A stretch of DNA of 64,000 nt, from positions 1-64,000 of the forward strand of contig CAJNBW010000004.1 of NCBI GenBank assembly GCA_905221105.1, read 5' to 3'. This stretch comes from a bacterium (GTDB lineage Bacteria; Bacillota; Bacilli; Lactobacillales; Streptococcaceae). The translations under genes were made by a program, and so were the position numbers. Below, piece by piece: positions 28,238 to 36,952 of this stretch (position 1 is the first letter of the stretch; every line of letters begins with the position of its first letter). The notes beneath the pieces are model-generated. The model saw only the letters and a list, made by a program, of their open reading frames with translations, ran no database searches and was not told the DNA's origin.

Positions 28238-28523
28238 GTCCTAACTCTCTTCTTTTCACTTTGTGATCCACATAGGCGATCAACTCGTCATAAAAGCTTT
28301 CTTCAACTTCCATATTAAAGCTGCGGTTAAAGACCTTCTTCTTTTTCGCCTCTAGGGCCTCTGCATTGTCTAGCTTGATATAAGCGCCGCGGCCATTGGC
28401 CTTACCTGTCGGATCGATAAAGACTTGTCCTTCCTTGTTCTTGACAATGCGGAGCAAATCACGCTTATCAATCACTTCGTTAGACACAACAGACTTGCGC
28501 AAAGGGATTTTTCTAGTTTTCAT
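28230..28523 (-). CDS. ylxR: YlxR family RNA-binding protein
   Basis: A 97-aa DUF448 protein (MKTRKIPLRKSVVSNEVIDK; the GRGAYI motif near residue 45). B. subtilis YlxR has been linked to RNase P. It lies between nusA and ylxQ in the conserved operon order. Confidence 0.9.
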   Translation of the reverse strand: MKTRKIPLRKSVVSNEVIDKRDLLRIVKNKEGQVFIDPTGKANGRGAYIKLDNAEALEAKKKKVFNRSFNMEVEESFYDELIAYVDHKVKRRELGLE

Positions 28524-28544
28524 CTTTCCCTCCTCTAGCAGCTT

Positions 28545-29681
28545 TTATTCTTCTACAGTATCATTTTCTGCTTCCAACTCTACTGAAGCAGCTTCTTCCA
28601 TGGCTTCAAATTCACTAGCAGACTTGATATCGATACGGTAACCAGTCAAATGAGCTGCCAAGCGAACGTTTTGCCCACGACGACCGATTGCAAGAGAAAG
28701 CTTGTTATCAGGAACAACCACCAAGGCACGCTTACTGTCGTTTTCATCAAAGATAACTTGGTCAACCTCAGCAGGAGCGATGGCATTGTAGATAAATTCA
28801 GCTGGATCTGCTACCCACTCGATAACGTCGATATTTTCTTCGATTGGTACCATGCGGTCGCTCTTAGCATCGTAGCGAGCTGGGTGAAATTTGCTGGTAA
28901 TCTTCTTGATATTAGCACCACCACGTCCAACGATTGTACCGATAGCATCCACGTTTGGATTGTGGCTACGAACAGCAACCTTGGTACGGTCACCAGCTTC
29001 ACGAGCCACGCTCATGATTTCAACAGTTCCGTCATAAACTTCTGGAATTTCTTGCTCCATCAAACGTTTGATCATTTCTGGATGGCTACGGCTAACAAAG
29101 ACGTTCACACCACGAGGGTTATCTTCAACTTTGTAGACATAGACCTCGATACGATCATGAGAAGCAAAAACTTCTCCAGGAATTTGGTCTTGTTTTGACA
29201 ATTGGGCTTCGATGCTGCCAAGGTTGACGTAAATAAAGCGGTTGTCAAAGCGTTCTACTGTACCAGACATGATTTCTTGCTCATGTTCTTTATAAGTATT
29301 GTAAGTGATGGCACGTGTTTGCTTGCGCATTTTTTCCATGATGGTTTGTTTGGCAGATTGGGCTGCTACACGACCAAACTCAGCAGGCGCTTCTTCAAAC
29401 TTGATTTTGTCTCCAAGTTCATAGGCTGAATTAATGGCAAGAGCATCTTTCAAGCTGATTTCCAAACGGCTATCAAATACTTCATCTACAACTTCACGGA
29501 CAGTATAAACTGTAAAGTCACCTGTTTTTTCGTTGAAGTCAATAGCTACGCTGTCTGATTGACCATAGCGTCTGCGATAAGCGGAACGAAGCGACTCTAC
29601 TACTGCGTCGATGATATCTTCTTTTTTGATTCCCTTGTCTTCTTCCAAAATTCGGAAGGCCTCTAGCATTTCTTTACTCAT
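28545..29681 (-). CDS. nusA: Transcription termination/antitermination factor NusA
   Basis: An RNA polymerase-associated factor for pausing, termination and rRNA antitermination. The 378-aa product has the N-terminal polymerase-binding domain (residues ~1-125), an S1 domain (~135-200), and two KH domains (GTIVGRGGANIKKITS and LAIGRRGQNVRLAAHLTGY). It ends in a short acidic tail and, as in other Firmicutes, lacks the proteobacterial C-terminal repeats. Confidence 0.97.
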   Translation of the reverse strand: MSKEMLEAFRILEEDKGIKKEDIIDAVVESLRSAYRRRYGQSDSVAIDFNEKTGDFTVYTVREVVDEVFDSRLEISLKDALAINSAYELGDKIKFEEAPAEFGRVAAQSAKQTIMEKMRKQTRAITYNTYKEHEQEIMSGTVERFDNRFIYVNLGSIEAQLSKQDQIPGEVFASHDRIEVYVYKVEDNPRGVNVFVSRSHPEMIKRLMEQEIPEVYDGTVEIMSVAREAGDRTKVAVRSHNPNVDAIGTIVGRGGANIKKITSKFHPARYDAKSDRMVPIEENIDVIEWVADPAEFIYNAIAPAEVDQVIFDENDSKRALVVVPDNKLSLAIGRRGQNVRLAAHLTGYRIDIKSASEFEAMEEAASVELEAENDTVEE

Positions 29682-29724
29682 GTTTTCTTCACTTTTGAAT
29701 CCTCAAAAGCTATCCTTTCTTTTT

Positions 29725-30204
29725 CTATAATTTTACTGCTAAACGTGCTTTTGATACTAAACTGTATGGAATTTGTACAGTTTTCTTACGCGTCTTTTCC
29801 ATATATTCCATAGTCAACTCGTCCTCTTCAAAGGCCAACAAGGTTCCTTCAAAGACCTTTTGCTTATCGATGGCTTGATAGAGCCCGACATGGATGTATT
29901 TCCCAACCGCTCCAGCGACTGCATCCTTGGTTTTCAAAGGACGTTCCAAGCCTGGACTGGTGATTTCTAGGAAATATTGTTCTGGGAAGGGATCTGGCTT
30001 GATGGTGTCTAGGACAGGACTGATAATTTCTGTCAATTCTGCCGTGTCGTTCAAGGTAATTCCTTCAGGTTTATCTACAAAAATACTGAGAATCATGTCA
30101 CTGCCAATCTTTCCATACTCGATATCCACGAGTTCGAAAGGTGATTGAATGACAGGTTCTACAACTTCTCTGACTAATTCTACGATTGTTGCGATTGCGT
30201 CCAC
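29725..30204 (-). CDS. rimP: Ribosome maturation factor RimP
   Basis: A 30S assembly factor; 159 aa from the GTG at 30204 ([18 protein letters not shown]), with the core [21 protein letters not shown] and [15 protein letters not shown]. The start is unusual. The only Shine-Dalgarno, GAGGAGG, runs into the GTG itself, with almost no spacing. The frame continues upstream to 30303, but that part covers the promoter and a leader hairpin. I chose GTG because the length then matches known RimP proteins. First gene of the nusA-infB operon. Confidence 0.88.
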   Translation of the reverse strand: MDAIATIVELVREVVEPVIQSPFELVDIEYGKIGSDMILSIFVDKPEGITLNDTAELTEIISPVLDTIKPDPFPEQYFLEITSPGLERPLKTKDAVAGAVGKYIHVGLYQAIDKQKVFEGTLLAFEEDELTMEYMEKTRKKTVQIPYSLVSKARLAVKL

Positions 30205-30216
30205 CTCCTCATAAGC

Positions 30217-30243
30217 AAGAGGCGAAGATATTTCCCCGCCTCT
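30217..30243 (-). other. Leader hairpin of the rimP-nusA-infB operon
   Basis: AGAGGCG / CGCCTCT, 7-bp stem with a 12-base loop, in the 5' leader just upstream of the rimP Shine-Dalgarno. No T-run, so not a terminator by itself. Confidence 0.55.
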
Positions 30244-30264
30244 CTTTCTCATATTCTTACCTAC

Positions 30265-30293
30265 AGTATAGCACTTTTTACTACTTATGTAAA
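30265..30293 (-). promoter_or_regulatory. Promoter of the rimP-rbfA operon
   Basis: Minus strand TTTACA (30288-30293), a 17-base spacer, TATACT (30265-30270) with a TGC extension. Confidence 0.8.
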
Positions 30294-30309
30294 GCAAAAG
30301 CACTTATAC

Positions 30310-30325
30310 AGCCTGATTTCAGGCT
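30310..30325 (-). terminator. Weak hairpin after trmB
   Basis: AGCCTG-AAAT-CAGGCT, a perfect 6-bp stem just past the trmB stop, without a good T-run on the minus strand; possible inefficient terminator. Confidence 0.4.
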
Positions 30326-30330
30326 ATTTC

Positions 30331-30966
30331 TTAAAATTCTGCCTCAACTCGGTAGATAACTTGACCCTTGTTTGAGAATTTTTGTTCATATTCTGTCATG
30401 ACATTGCCTTCAAAATCACTGGCATGCAAATCTAGCCAGACACCATTGAGTTTCATGCCATACTGAGAAAAACTCACTAGGCTATACTCAAATAAGCCAC
30501 GGTTATCCGTCTTGAAATGAATTTCTCCATTTTCAGGCAAGATACGCTTGAAGGTATCCAAGAAGGTTTTGTAGGTCAAACGACGCTTTTCATGGCGTTT
30601 TTTAGGCCAAGGATCTGAAAAGTTCAGATACAAGCGATCAATTTCGCCGTCTTCGAAGTAGTCTGTCAAATCAGAACCATCTACCCACAAGAGCTTGATA
30701 TTAGGCACCCCAACTTCAAGAACCTTGTCTAAAGCGTAACTCAAAACAGACTTTTGAATATCAATCCCGATATAGTTGATGTCAGGGTTTTGTTTGGCCA
30801 TACCTGAAACAAAGGCACCCTTTCCACTTCCAACTTCCACATGAATGGGATTATCATTTCCAAACAAGTCCCGCCATTTTCCCTTGGCTTCCAAGGGATT
30901 GAGGACCACATACTGGGGATTTGCCTCTAGTAATTCTGTTGCCCCTTTACGATTTCTAACTCTCAT
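30331..30966 (-). CDS. trmB: tRNA (guanine-N7-)-methyltransferase
   Basis: Makes m7G46 in tRNA. The product is 211 aa from [35 protein letters not shown] is the SAM site, [17 protein letters not shown] the signature motif, and [12 protein letters not shown] the substrate-loop region. The ATG at 30966 overlaps the ccrZ stop (ATGA). The frame extends 41 codons upstream inside ccrZ, which is a shadow. Confidence 0.96.
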   Translation of the reverse strand: MRVRNRKGATELLEANPQYVVLNPLEAKGKWRDLFGNDNPIHVEVGSGKGAFVSGMAKQNPDINYIGIDIQKSVLSYALDKVLEVGVPNIKLLWVDGSDLTDYFEDGEIDRLYLNFSDPWPKKRHEKRRLTYKTFLDTFKRILPENGEIHFKTDNRGLFEYSLVSFSQYGMKLNGVWLDLHASDFEGNVMTEYEQKFSNKGQVIYRVEAEF

Positions 30967-31757
30967 CTTCTCTTTCCATACTTGTCTCGGAAGTGACGCA
31001 AGCCATGAATCTCCCGATTGACATTTTCTAAATCTTGGTTCATATAATACTTGGAAATCTGGCTCAAATAAGACAATTGACCATACCAATACAATTTATT
31101 TAATACCGTTTGATTGTACTTGTAACCGTAGTAGGTCAACCATTCCTTCCACTGATGCTCTGGAATATAATGGCAGAGCATGTGAGCTACATCAAACATG
31201 CGGTCGGTCAAGCGAACCGAATCCCAATCTACCAAATAAATCAAGCCACTGTCTGTCTCAATCCAATTACTATGTCGTACATCTCCATGGACAATGGTCG
31301 CATGGTCCTCTCTAAATCCTGGAATAGTCTGACGTAAATCAGCCATCACTTCACTGATAAAATGATTTTTACGCAAAGCATCTGGAGCCGTTTCTTGCCA
31401 AGACTGTAGTAAATCTACAGGTGTTTCCATGGCATATCCCAAACGACTCAACTGTGTCATCAACGGACGTGAGCGATGTAGGCGGGTTAAAATATTGACG
31501 ATTTGCTTACGATTCATATCATAGGGGGTCAATATCTTGCCTGTCAACCATTCTTGAGCACACATATCACGCCCATCTGCCAAACGGCGACTCCATAATA
31601 ATTGTGGAGCAATTTGTTCTCTAGCTAGACCAGGTAGGATTGGAGAGGTGTTCATTTTTACAAAGATTCGCTTCCCATCAGGATAGCTACCCATATAAGC
31701 CTTGCCACTTTTCCCAGGTATGGGGGTCAGTGTTAGCTCATTATCACCCAAATCCAT
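30963..31757 (-). CDS. ccrZ: Cell-cycle regulator CcrZ, phosphotransferase family
   Basis: A 264-aa protein with the aminoglycoside-phosphotransferase / choline-kinase fold: [20 protein letters not shown] is the catalytic loop, and [19 protein letters not shown] holds the metal-binding Asp. In S. pneumoniae this gene, upstream of trmB, couples DnaA-driven replication initiation to division through FtsZ. Sequence, length and the overlap with trmB all match. GGAGG precedes the ATG. Confidence 0.92.
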   Translation of the reverse strand: MDLGDNELTLTPIPGKSGKAYMGSYPDGKRIFVKMNTSPILPGLAREQIAPQLLWSRRLADGRDMCAQEWLTGKILTPYDMNRKQIVNILTRLHRSRPLMTQLSRLGYAMETPVDLLQSWQETAPDALRKNHFISEVMADLRQTIPGFREDHATIVHGDVRHSNWIETDSGLIYLVDWDSVRLTDRMFDVAHMLCHYIPEHQWKEWLTYYGYKYNQTVLNKLYWYGQLSYLSQISKYYMNQDLENVNREIHGLRHFRDKYGKRR

Positions 31758-31786
31758 TTCTTTCCTCCGTATAAAGTTTCCTTACT

Positions 31787-31815
31787 ATTCTACTAGTTTT
31801 TGGCCTATTCGTCAA
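31787..31815 (-). promoter_or_regulatory. Promoter of ccrZ-trmB
   Basis: Minus strand TTGACG (31810-31815), a 17-base spacer, TAGAAT (31787-31792). Confidence 0.7.
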
Positions 31816-31877
31816 CCGGTCCAAACCCAATTCTCAAAGAAAAGCCTCTGAGGTGGTTTGGGTTATCATTATAGAAA

Positions 31878-31911
31878 GAAAAAGGCAAGCACCGTCTTCT
31901 GCTTACCTTTT
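31878..31911 (-). terminator. Terminator at the end of the blp immunity region
   Basis: Minus strand AAAAGGTAAGCA / TGCTTGCCTTTT stem (one G-U pair), T-rich 3' end. Confidence 0.8.
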
Positions 31912-31919
31912 CATGATTT

Positions 31920-32531
31920 TTATAAATAATATAAGAGTGGCCAAGCATTGTAAAACATGTGAACTAGAGTAGAAACCCATAGATTTTGGCTCCTTTTATA
32001 AGCAAAGCCCAGTAACAATCCCCCGAGTAGATAAAAAATAAACGAAGGGATATTAGAAGGTCCATGCATGAAAGAAAAGAGAGAGGAAGTTAGTACAAGT
32101 CCTAACCAAGAATTGTCAAAAACGGCACCTTGAAGAAGTCCTCTGAAAATGAGTTCCTCCTGGATAGGTCCAAAAACTGAGGAAGTCAAAATCAAAGACA
32201 GAGAAATTCCTCTGCTAACTTCCGACAAGTGTTGAACTCCTGCGCCAGAAGAAACAGCAAAGAAATGAATATAAACCAGTGTCTCAAGTACACTTAGAAG
32301 AAAGATTACAATGAAAAGCAAAAGTTCTTTCTTGCTTAACATCCCAAAAGAAATCATTTCAAACTTTCTAGCATAAGCAACACTCAGCGAAGTTACTAGA
32401 AGACTTACAATAATCAATGCAGATTCATTTTGAAAAAAATCCCCGTGGTTAATCGTATAAGGAACTGTAATGACGATTAGTAATACTAAAAATCCAAAAC
32501 AAAAGGCATGAAATTTATCAAAGAACTCCAT
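31920..32531 (-). CDS. CPBP family membrane metalloprotease, second copy
   Basis: A 203-aa polytopic membrane protein of the CPBP (CAAX/bacteriocin-processing, Abi) family. FGPIQEELIFRGLLQGAVF carries the EExxxR motif, SSLFSFMHGPS the first His motif, and STLVHMFYNAWPLL the final His and Asn. It is a close paralogue of the neighbour at 32667-33281 (shared VFDNSWLGLVLTSSLFSFMH, LLGGLLLGFAYK, SQNLWVSTLVHMFYN). The upstream DNA also contains a duplicated end of blpZ, so it arose by local tandem duplication. CPBP proteins in blp loci are thought to give bacteriocin immunity. Confidence 0.88.
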   Translation of the reverse strand: MEFFDKFHAFCFGFLVLLIVITVPYTINHGDFFQNESALIIVSLLVTSLSVAYARKFEMISFGMLSKKELLLFIVIFLLSVLETLVYIHFFAVSSGAGVQHLSEVSRGISLSLILTSSVFGPIQEELIFRGLLQGAVFDNSWLGLVLTSSLFSFMHGPSNIPSFIFYLLGGLLLGFAYKRSQNLWVSTLVHMFYNAWPLLYYL

Positions 32532-32561
32532 AAAATTATCCTCCTCAACAAACAGACTTCC

Positions 32562-32607
32562 CTACAAGTCATCCTTTAGTGCTAGTCTTTCCAAAACAAA
32601 CCATTTT
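32562..32607 (-). pseudogene. Duplicated 3' remnant of blpZ
   Basis: Minus strand codons read KWFVLERLALKDDL-stop, almost identical to the C terminus of BlpZ (KWFVLERLELKDDV). The flanking DNA upstream of the two CPBP genes is also alike. It marks the edge of a tandem duplication of blpZ tail plus CPBP gene. Confidence 0.85.
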
Positions 32608-32677
32608 ATACTAACGTTGCCTTGTTGTACTCCAGTACAGCCTGCTACTAGTTTTCCCTTTGATTTTCATTGAATAT
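32608..32677 (+). repeat. Degenerate BOX-like element
   Basis: The stretch AACGTTGCCTTGTTGTACTC through CCTTTGATTTTCATTGAATA resembles the BOX element at 52665-52768 with several changes and a short deletion. Its end supplies the last codons and stop of the CPBP gene at 32667. Confidence 0.65.
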
Positions 32678-33281
32678 AAGTTAAGAGTGGCAAACTGTTG
32701 TAAAACATATGGACTAAAGTAGAAACCCATAAGTTTTGGCTCTTTTTATAAGCAAAGCCCAGCAACAAGCCCCCGAGTAGATAATAGAAAAACGAAGGGA
32801 TATCATAAGGTTCATGCATGAAAGAAAAGAGAGAGGATGTCAGCACAAGCCCCAGCCAAGAATTGTCAAAAACCGCACCTTGAAGAATTCCTCTAAACAT
32901 AAATTCCTCCTGGATAGGTCCCAAAACTGTAACACTGACAATAAAGGAAAGCGACAGTCCTTTACTCGTTTCCTCAAGGTGTTGAGCCGAGGCACCAGAA
33001 GCAACTGAGAAAAAAGCATGATAGCTAATACTTACCAGCACAGTGAGAAGAAAAATTCCAATGAACAGCAAGAGTTGTTTCCTGCTTAACATCCCCAAAG
33101 AAATCATATCAAACCATTTCGCATAGCCAAAACTAAGGAGAAGCAAGAGACTCTTTACAGCAATGAATGTGTACTGGTGTTGAAAATAATCTCCTTGATT
33201 AATGGAATAACCCGCTGCACCAACGATTGCAAAGACTAAAAATCCCAAAAACAAGGCATGACATTTATTGAAAATGGCCAT
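32667..33281 (-). CDS. pncP: CPBP family membrane metalloprotease, copy next to blpZ
   Basis: A 204-aa CPBP family protein with six or so membrane segments. LGPIQEEFMFRGILQGAVF carries EExxxR, SSLFSFMHEPY the His motif, and STLVHMFYNSLPLL the final motif. Its position after blpY-blpZ corresponds to pncP of pneumococcal blp loci. The final residues (YIQ-stop) are encoded by a degenerate BOX-like repeat, so its C terminus differs from that of its paralogue. Likely role: immunity or processing of bacteriocin peptides. Confidence 0.85.
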   Translation of the reverse strand: MAIFNKCHALFLGFLVFAIVGAAGYSINQGDYFQHQYTFIAVKSLLLLLSFGYAKWFDMISLGMLSRKQLLLFIGIFLLTVLVSISYHAFFSVASGASAQHLEETSKGLSLSFIVSVTVLGPIQEEFMFRGILQGAVFDNSWLGLVLTSSLFSFMHEPYDIPSFFYYLLGGLLLGFAYKKSQNLWVSTLVHMFYNSLPLLTYIQ

Positions 33282-33311
33282 AAAACTATCCTCCCCACCA
33301 AACAGACTTCC

Positions 33312-33560
33312 CTACACGTCATCCTTAAGCTCTAACCTTTCCAAAACAAACCATTTGAGTATCCAAAATACGATCGCATAACCACCCCCTAAGAAGATAG
33401 CCATTAAAGATAGCATGGGATTTAGGAAATAAAAGACCACAACAGATACAAAGGTTAGCACAAAAACATTAAAAGCAATGGTGTCAGAAGCCAAGACCAG
33501 AATATAAGGTGTCAACCAGTCTAAGGTTTTTGAATCTAGAAAAAATAAGTGTTTATACAT
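33312..33560 (-). CDS. blpZ: Bacteriocin-locus membrane protein BlpZ
   Basis: An 82-aa protein with two membrane segments (VLTFVSVVVFYFLNPMLSLM, GGGYAIVFWILKWFVL) and a charged C terminus, matching BlpZ of pneumococcal blp loci. It lies between blpY and pncP as expected and is assigned to immunity. Part of its 3' end is duplicated downstream. Confidence 0.82.
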   Translation of the reverse strand: MYKHLFFLDSKTLDWLTPYILVLASDTIAFNVFVLTFVSVVVFYFLNPMLSLMAIFLGGGYAIVFWILKWFVLERLELKDDV

Positions 33561-33601
33561 GATGACCTCCTCTATGGCTGAAAAGCAAGCCTTTTGGTTT
33601 T

Positions 33602-34291
33602 TTACCCCAAGACCCTATGTAGAAAAGTGAGCAGAAATGGTAAGTTTGCGATGATATTATTAACAATATGAATCGAATAAGAAGGATAGATACTCTTCGT
33701 ATAACGTGTTAGACAGGCAAATAGACAACCCACTGCCGTATAGACAAAAATATCTGCGAGACTTGGCAAGCTAGAAAAGTGGGGCAAGGCAAATAAGAAT
33801 GACGGAAAGAGAAGATCCAGCCCCCACCTCGAATTCTTAAAGAAAGCATGTTGAAGCAATCCCCTACATACCAATTCTTCCATCAGAGGTCCTAGTACGA
33901 TTAAGGTCAGATAAACACCAAACTCCGCAAAATTTGTCTCACTATAGGCAATAAACAAATTCCACCCTTCATTGGTTCCCTGAACGTGTTTAGCTGTCAG
34001 ATAGTTAAAGCAGATAAGCACAATGGCTGCTAACACTGTCAGAACAGAATAGCTCAACCACTTTTTCCTAGGAATACGAAAGAGATAAGCATGACCCGAC
34101 CTGATCAAAATCCAAATCATCAAGGCGATAAAGAGAAGGCTAATGATGTTGCGAATCCAGATAAGATTTCCTACCCAAGACGAGAACTCCCAATAATTTC
34201 TCCAAAATTGGGTTGTCCAAAACAATCCGAAAAACAGAAACAAATAAGAAAGAATGGCACTCGTTTTAAAAAGAATAGAGTGTCTTTTCAT
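33602..34291 (-). CDS. blpY: CPBP family immunity protein BlpY
   Basis: A 229-aa membrane protein (MKRHSILFKTSAILSYLFLF start) with CPBP motifs: LGPLMEELVCRGLLQHAFF (EExxxR), PSFLFALPHFSS, and the C-terminal SIHIVNNIIANLPF. It matches BlpY, the main blp-associated immunity/processing protein. It is followed by blpZ after 41 bases. Confidence 0.88.
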   Translation of the reverse strand: MKRHSILFKTSAILSYLFLFFGLFWTTQFWRNYWEFSSWVGNLIWIRNIISLLFIALMIWILIRSGHAYLFRIPRKKWLSYSVLTVLAAIVLICFNYLTAKHVQGTNEGWNLFIAYSETNFAEFGVYLTLIVLGPLMEELVCRGLLQHAFFKNSRWGLDLLFPSFLFALPHFSSLPSLADIFVYTAVGCLFACLTRYTKSIYPSYSIHIVNNIIANLPFLLTFLHRVLG

Positions 34292-34377
34292 AGAAACCCT
34301 CCTACTATCTACAAGACAGGATAACCTCCTCCTGCCAGTCTATAGACTAGTCCCAGATTAGGAAGAAAACTCTTCCC

Positions 34378-34782
34378 CTACTTTTTATAATACTTCAAAC
34401 CCCAAATAAGCAAAAGCATAATAAGCAAGCAGAGAATGGCGCCTATATAAGCGATTAGTTGTTGGTAGGATTCTCCTGCTGTGATACCTCTATACAAACA
34501 AATAATAGACATAAAGCCTGTCAAGCCGATATACATGAGTTGATTGGTTCTAGGACTAACCAAATCATCATCTTCAAACTCTCTTATCCTCATTTCCCTA
34601 GTGAGGTAAACAGTGAGCAAAATGGAAGCTAAGTTAATAACCACTAAGAGAAATTGGAAAACTAAGGAAAAATTTAAAAACTGACGAGATAGAAATAGAT
34701 AAGTAGAGACAAGCAAGGGCAACTGACCTAGGAACAATCTCGCAAGGAAGATGTTCCGTTTTTTAGCAAGAAAAGTTTTCAT
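34378..34782 (-). CDS. Small polytopic membrane protein of the blp immunity region
   Basis: A 134-aa protein with four membrane segments (ARLFLGQLPLLVSTYLFL; FLLVVINLASILLTVYL; YIGLTGFMSIICLY; LIAYIGAILCLLIMLLLIWG). The ATG at 34782 has AAGGAG upstream; the longer frame is the overlapping preceding gene. The position before blpY is that of BlpX, but I am not sure of the identity. It is coupled by ATGA overlap to the 54-aa gene. Confidence 0.75.
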   Translation of the reverse strand: MKTFLAKKRNIFLARLFLGQLPLLVSTYLFLSRQFLNFSLVFQFLLVVINLASILLTVYLTREMRIREFEDDDLVSPRTNQLMYIGLTGFMSIICLYRGITAGESYQQLIAYIGAILCLLIMLLLIWGLKYYKK

Positions 34783-34943
34783 TTCTTTTCTCCTTTCTTT
34801 TTCATGATAGCCAAATAAATCATAACTGCAATCACATAGGCTATGGTATAGAATAGATGATACCAAATACTCTCCCTAAGCGGATATAGAAAGATGGACA
34901 TGATCAGATACAAGATAAAAATGACAAGTATTTTTTTCTTCAT
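34779..34943 (-). CDS. Small membrane protein (54 aa), first gene behind a BlpR-type promoter
   Basis: A frame of 54 codons, MKKKILVIFILYLIMSIFLY then HLFYTIAYVIAVMIYLAIMK and a lysine-rich end. Two membrane segments are predicted. AGGAGG precedes the ATG. It is the first gene after the direct-repeat promoter at 34990-35056 and overlaps the next gene by four bases, so it heads the immunity operon. No family recognised; it could be an immunity peptide. Confidence 0.72.
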   Translation of the reverse strand: MKKKILVIFILYLIMSIFLYPLRESIWYHLFYTIAYVIAVMIYLAIMKKKGEKK

Positions 34944-34989
34944 AAGATTTCCTCCTGAATGTTTGTTGAGCTAGAACCTTTACACTGCT

Positions 34990-35056
34990 AGTATAGCACT
35001 CATTTTGACCTTGAATCACTCAAATCGTAAATGGTCATCAAAACATCTTGAATTGT
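34990..35056 (-). promoter_or_regulatory. BlpR-type direct-repeat promoter of the immunity operon
   Basis: Minus strand ACAATTCAAG (35056-35047) and ACCATTTACG (35035-35026), 21 bases start to start, then exactly 30 bases to TATACT (34995-34990) with a TGC extension. This is the layout of ComE/BlpR-activated promoters. Confidence 0.82.
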
Positions 35057-35066
35057 TAAAAAATTT

Positions 35067-35096
35067 AAAAAGCAAGCATGAAAAACATACTTGCCT
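35067..35096 (-). terminator. Terminator after the 118-aa gene
   Basis: Minus strand GCAAGTATG / CATGCTTGC stem with loop TTTTT, followed by TTTTT. Confidence 0.85.
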
Positions 35097-35144
35097 TGGG
35101 GGAACTTGACAATGTGAAAATACAAAATAGAAAACTACTCACCC

Positions 35145-35501
35145 TCACTTCCGTATGTTCTCATATATTCTCATGATCGCAACAAGGATAGCAGCTGTCC
35201 CACTTGCCAAAGCGATAAGGGTAATGATAATGTTGAGGATTTCAGGCGTACTCCCTATTCTGTTGATAAGACGGAGTAGGGATATAACTGTCAACTGAAT
35301 CAGGAGTATTGATTCTACTCTTACCATTGAAGTAAGTCTGTTTTCAACTGCATATAAAAAGGCTGGTAGCAAAACACAAGCTATAGCAATCACAAACAGG
35401 TTGCTCCCTGTTTCTTCTCCCTTGTTCACCACGGAAAGCATGAGAAGATTCGATGCTATAATCAACGTAGAACAGATGATAAAAAAGGATTTCTTATTCA
35501 T
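35145..35501 (-). CDS. Hypothetical four-helix membrane protein (118 aa)
   Basis: A 118-aa protein with four hydrophobic segments (FFIICSTLIIASNLLMLSV; LFVIAIACVLLPAFLYAV; ILLIQLTVISLLRLI; IITLIALASGTAAILVAIM). GAGGT lies at normal spacing before the ATG. It occupies the place where blpC, the BlpAB transporter and the bacteriocin genes lie in complete blp loci. Function unknown; membrane immunity or a filler gene are both possible. Confidence 0.72.
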   Translation of the reverse strand: MNKKSFFIICSTLIIASNLLMLSVVNKGEETGSNLFVIAIACVLLPAFLYAVENRLTSMVRVESILLIQLTVISLLRLINRIGSTPEILNIIITLIALASGTAAILVAIMRIYENIRK

Positions 35502-35589
35502 TTATGATACCTCAGATACTCTGGTAAAAGTCAGGCTCGATAAAGACAAACTTTATCTGTCAACTTCTGCCAATTTTTTCACAAATTTT

Positions 35590-36939
35590 CTAATGACCAA
35601 CCGGCAGCAAGTGAACCGTTAAAACCTGACGAAAAACTTGATTTTGGCAGGTGGTATTTAGACTGGTATTAGGATGACTTTCCACAATTTTCATGACGGT
35701 ATAGAGACCAACTCCTCTCTCCTCCCCTTTAGAGCTTGCTCCAAAGGAGAAAATCTCAGAAATGTCTATACCCTCTTCTTTGATGGAATTTTCAATGATA
35801 AAGGTCTCCTGTGCTCCATTTTTTAAAAAGGCGATTGAAACATGAGGTTGATTAGTCTCTGCACTGGCTTCAATAGCATTATCACAAAGGATAGACACAA
35901 TAGTCAGAAAATCAAGCAGGCTCATCCCCTCTACCTGAATCTCCTCAGGAACTTCGACATTAAAGACAATCTTCTTATCTCTGGCTTTTAGAAATTTCCC
36001 CGCGAGGAGACTTTTAAGGGCACGATCCCGAACATTCACCAATCGCCCAAGGTCATATTTATTGTCCTGCAATTTCTGACTGGAATCCTTTAAAACAGAG
36101 TCGTAAACCTCTTTTATCTGCTCCATATCCTCCTCTTCAATACCCAGACGTAAACTGGTCAAGAGGTTGGTGTAGTCATGGCGAAAACTCCGTACTTCCT
36201 TGTAAAGTTCCTCTATATGCCGACTATAGCGCTCCATATCTCTATAGCGCAAGGCCTGTTCTTGGTTCAGTTTCTCCTGAAGTTTTTCCTTCAAATAGGT
36301 ATCCAATTTCTTGATAATCCCCATAAAAAAGAGTAGGTAAAACACTAGGATAAGATGGCGAACAGTCTTTGATTGGATATCGTATGCATATTCAAAGTAA
36401 GACAGATTTTCCATGACTAGAAAGTAAGCCCCCATTATCCAGTTAATCTTAGTCAGGGACTGTTGAAAGCCTTTATCGAGAAACTCCTTTCTCAATCTAG
36501 TAAAATCATAGTCCAACCATTTCAAAAAGACTAATACTATGAAGCAAACGAATAGCATAATCAACAAAAAGAGAGGATTTCCATCTCCATCTACAATCCC
36601 TTGCCCCAAAAACGGAAACACAAAATAGGAGAGACTTCTGTAAAAGATATCCATCAATACAATTGGAAAGAGACCATAAAAGAAAAGGAGTCTTTTAGAA
36701 AGCCCTCTTAACAATAAGAAAGACAAGCTGAGGCCGAACAAGGGTTCTATAAAGTATGACAGATAGTCAGTCAAGACTAAATAATTAAAAGTTGTAACAA
36801 TTGCTGCTAGAAGAAATTTTAGAAGAAAGCCCTTAAAAATTTTATCTATAGTGAAACTAATTCCATCTACCTTAAAGAACATGATAATTTCTAGCCCAAT
36901 AATAGCTAGTGAATACAATATCATCCCAAAAATATACAT
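35590..36939 (-). CDS. blpH: Peptide-pheromone sensor histidine kinase BlpH
   Basis: A 449-aa HPK10-type kinase. The N-terminal half (~1-215) has six or seven membrane segments, which in this family bind the BlpC peptide. EVRSFRHDYTNLLTSLRLG holds the phospho-accepting His, LCDNAIEAS is the N box, and GASSKGEERGVGLYTVMKIV the G box. The ATG at 36939 has AGGAG upstream; the longer frame overlaps blpR. It is 13 bases after blpR, its response regulator. Confidence 0.92.
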   Translation of the reverse strand: MYIFGMILYSLAIIGLEIIMFFKVDGISFTIDKIFKGFLLKFLLAAIVTTFNYLVLTDYLSYFIEPLFGLSLSFLLLRGLSKRLLFFYGLFPIVLMDIFYRSLSYFVFPFLGQGIVDGDGNPLFLLIMLFVCFIVLVFLKWLDYDFTRLRKEFLDKGFQQSLTKINWIMGAYFLVMENLSYFEYAYDIQSKTVRHLILVFYLLFFMGIIKKLDTYLKEKLQEKLNQEQALRYRDMERYSRHIEELYKEVRSFRHDYTNLLTSLRLGIEEEDMEQIKEVYDSVLKDSSQKLQDNKYDLGRLVNVRDRALKSLLAGKFLKARDKKIVFNVEVPEEIQVEGMSLLDFLTIVSILCDNAIEASAETNQPHVSIAFLKNGAQETFIIENSIKEEGIDISEIFSFGASSKGEERGVGLYTVMKIVESHPNTSLNTTCQNQVFRQVLTVHLLPVGH

Positions 36940-36952
36940 AAACTCTCCTAGA

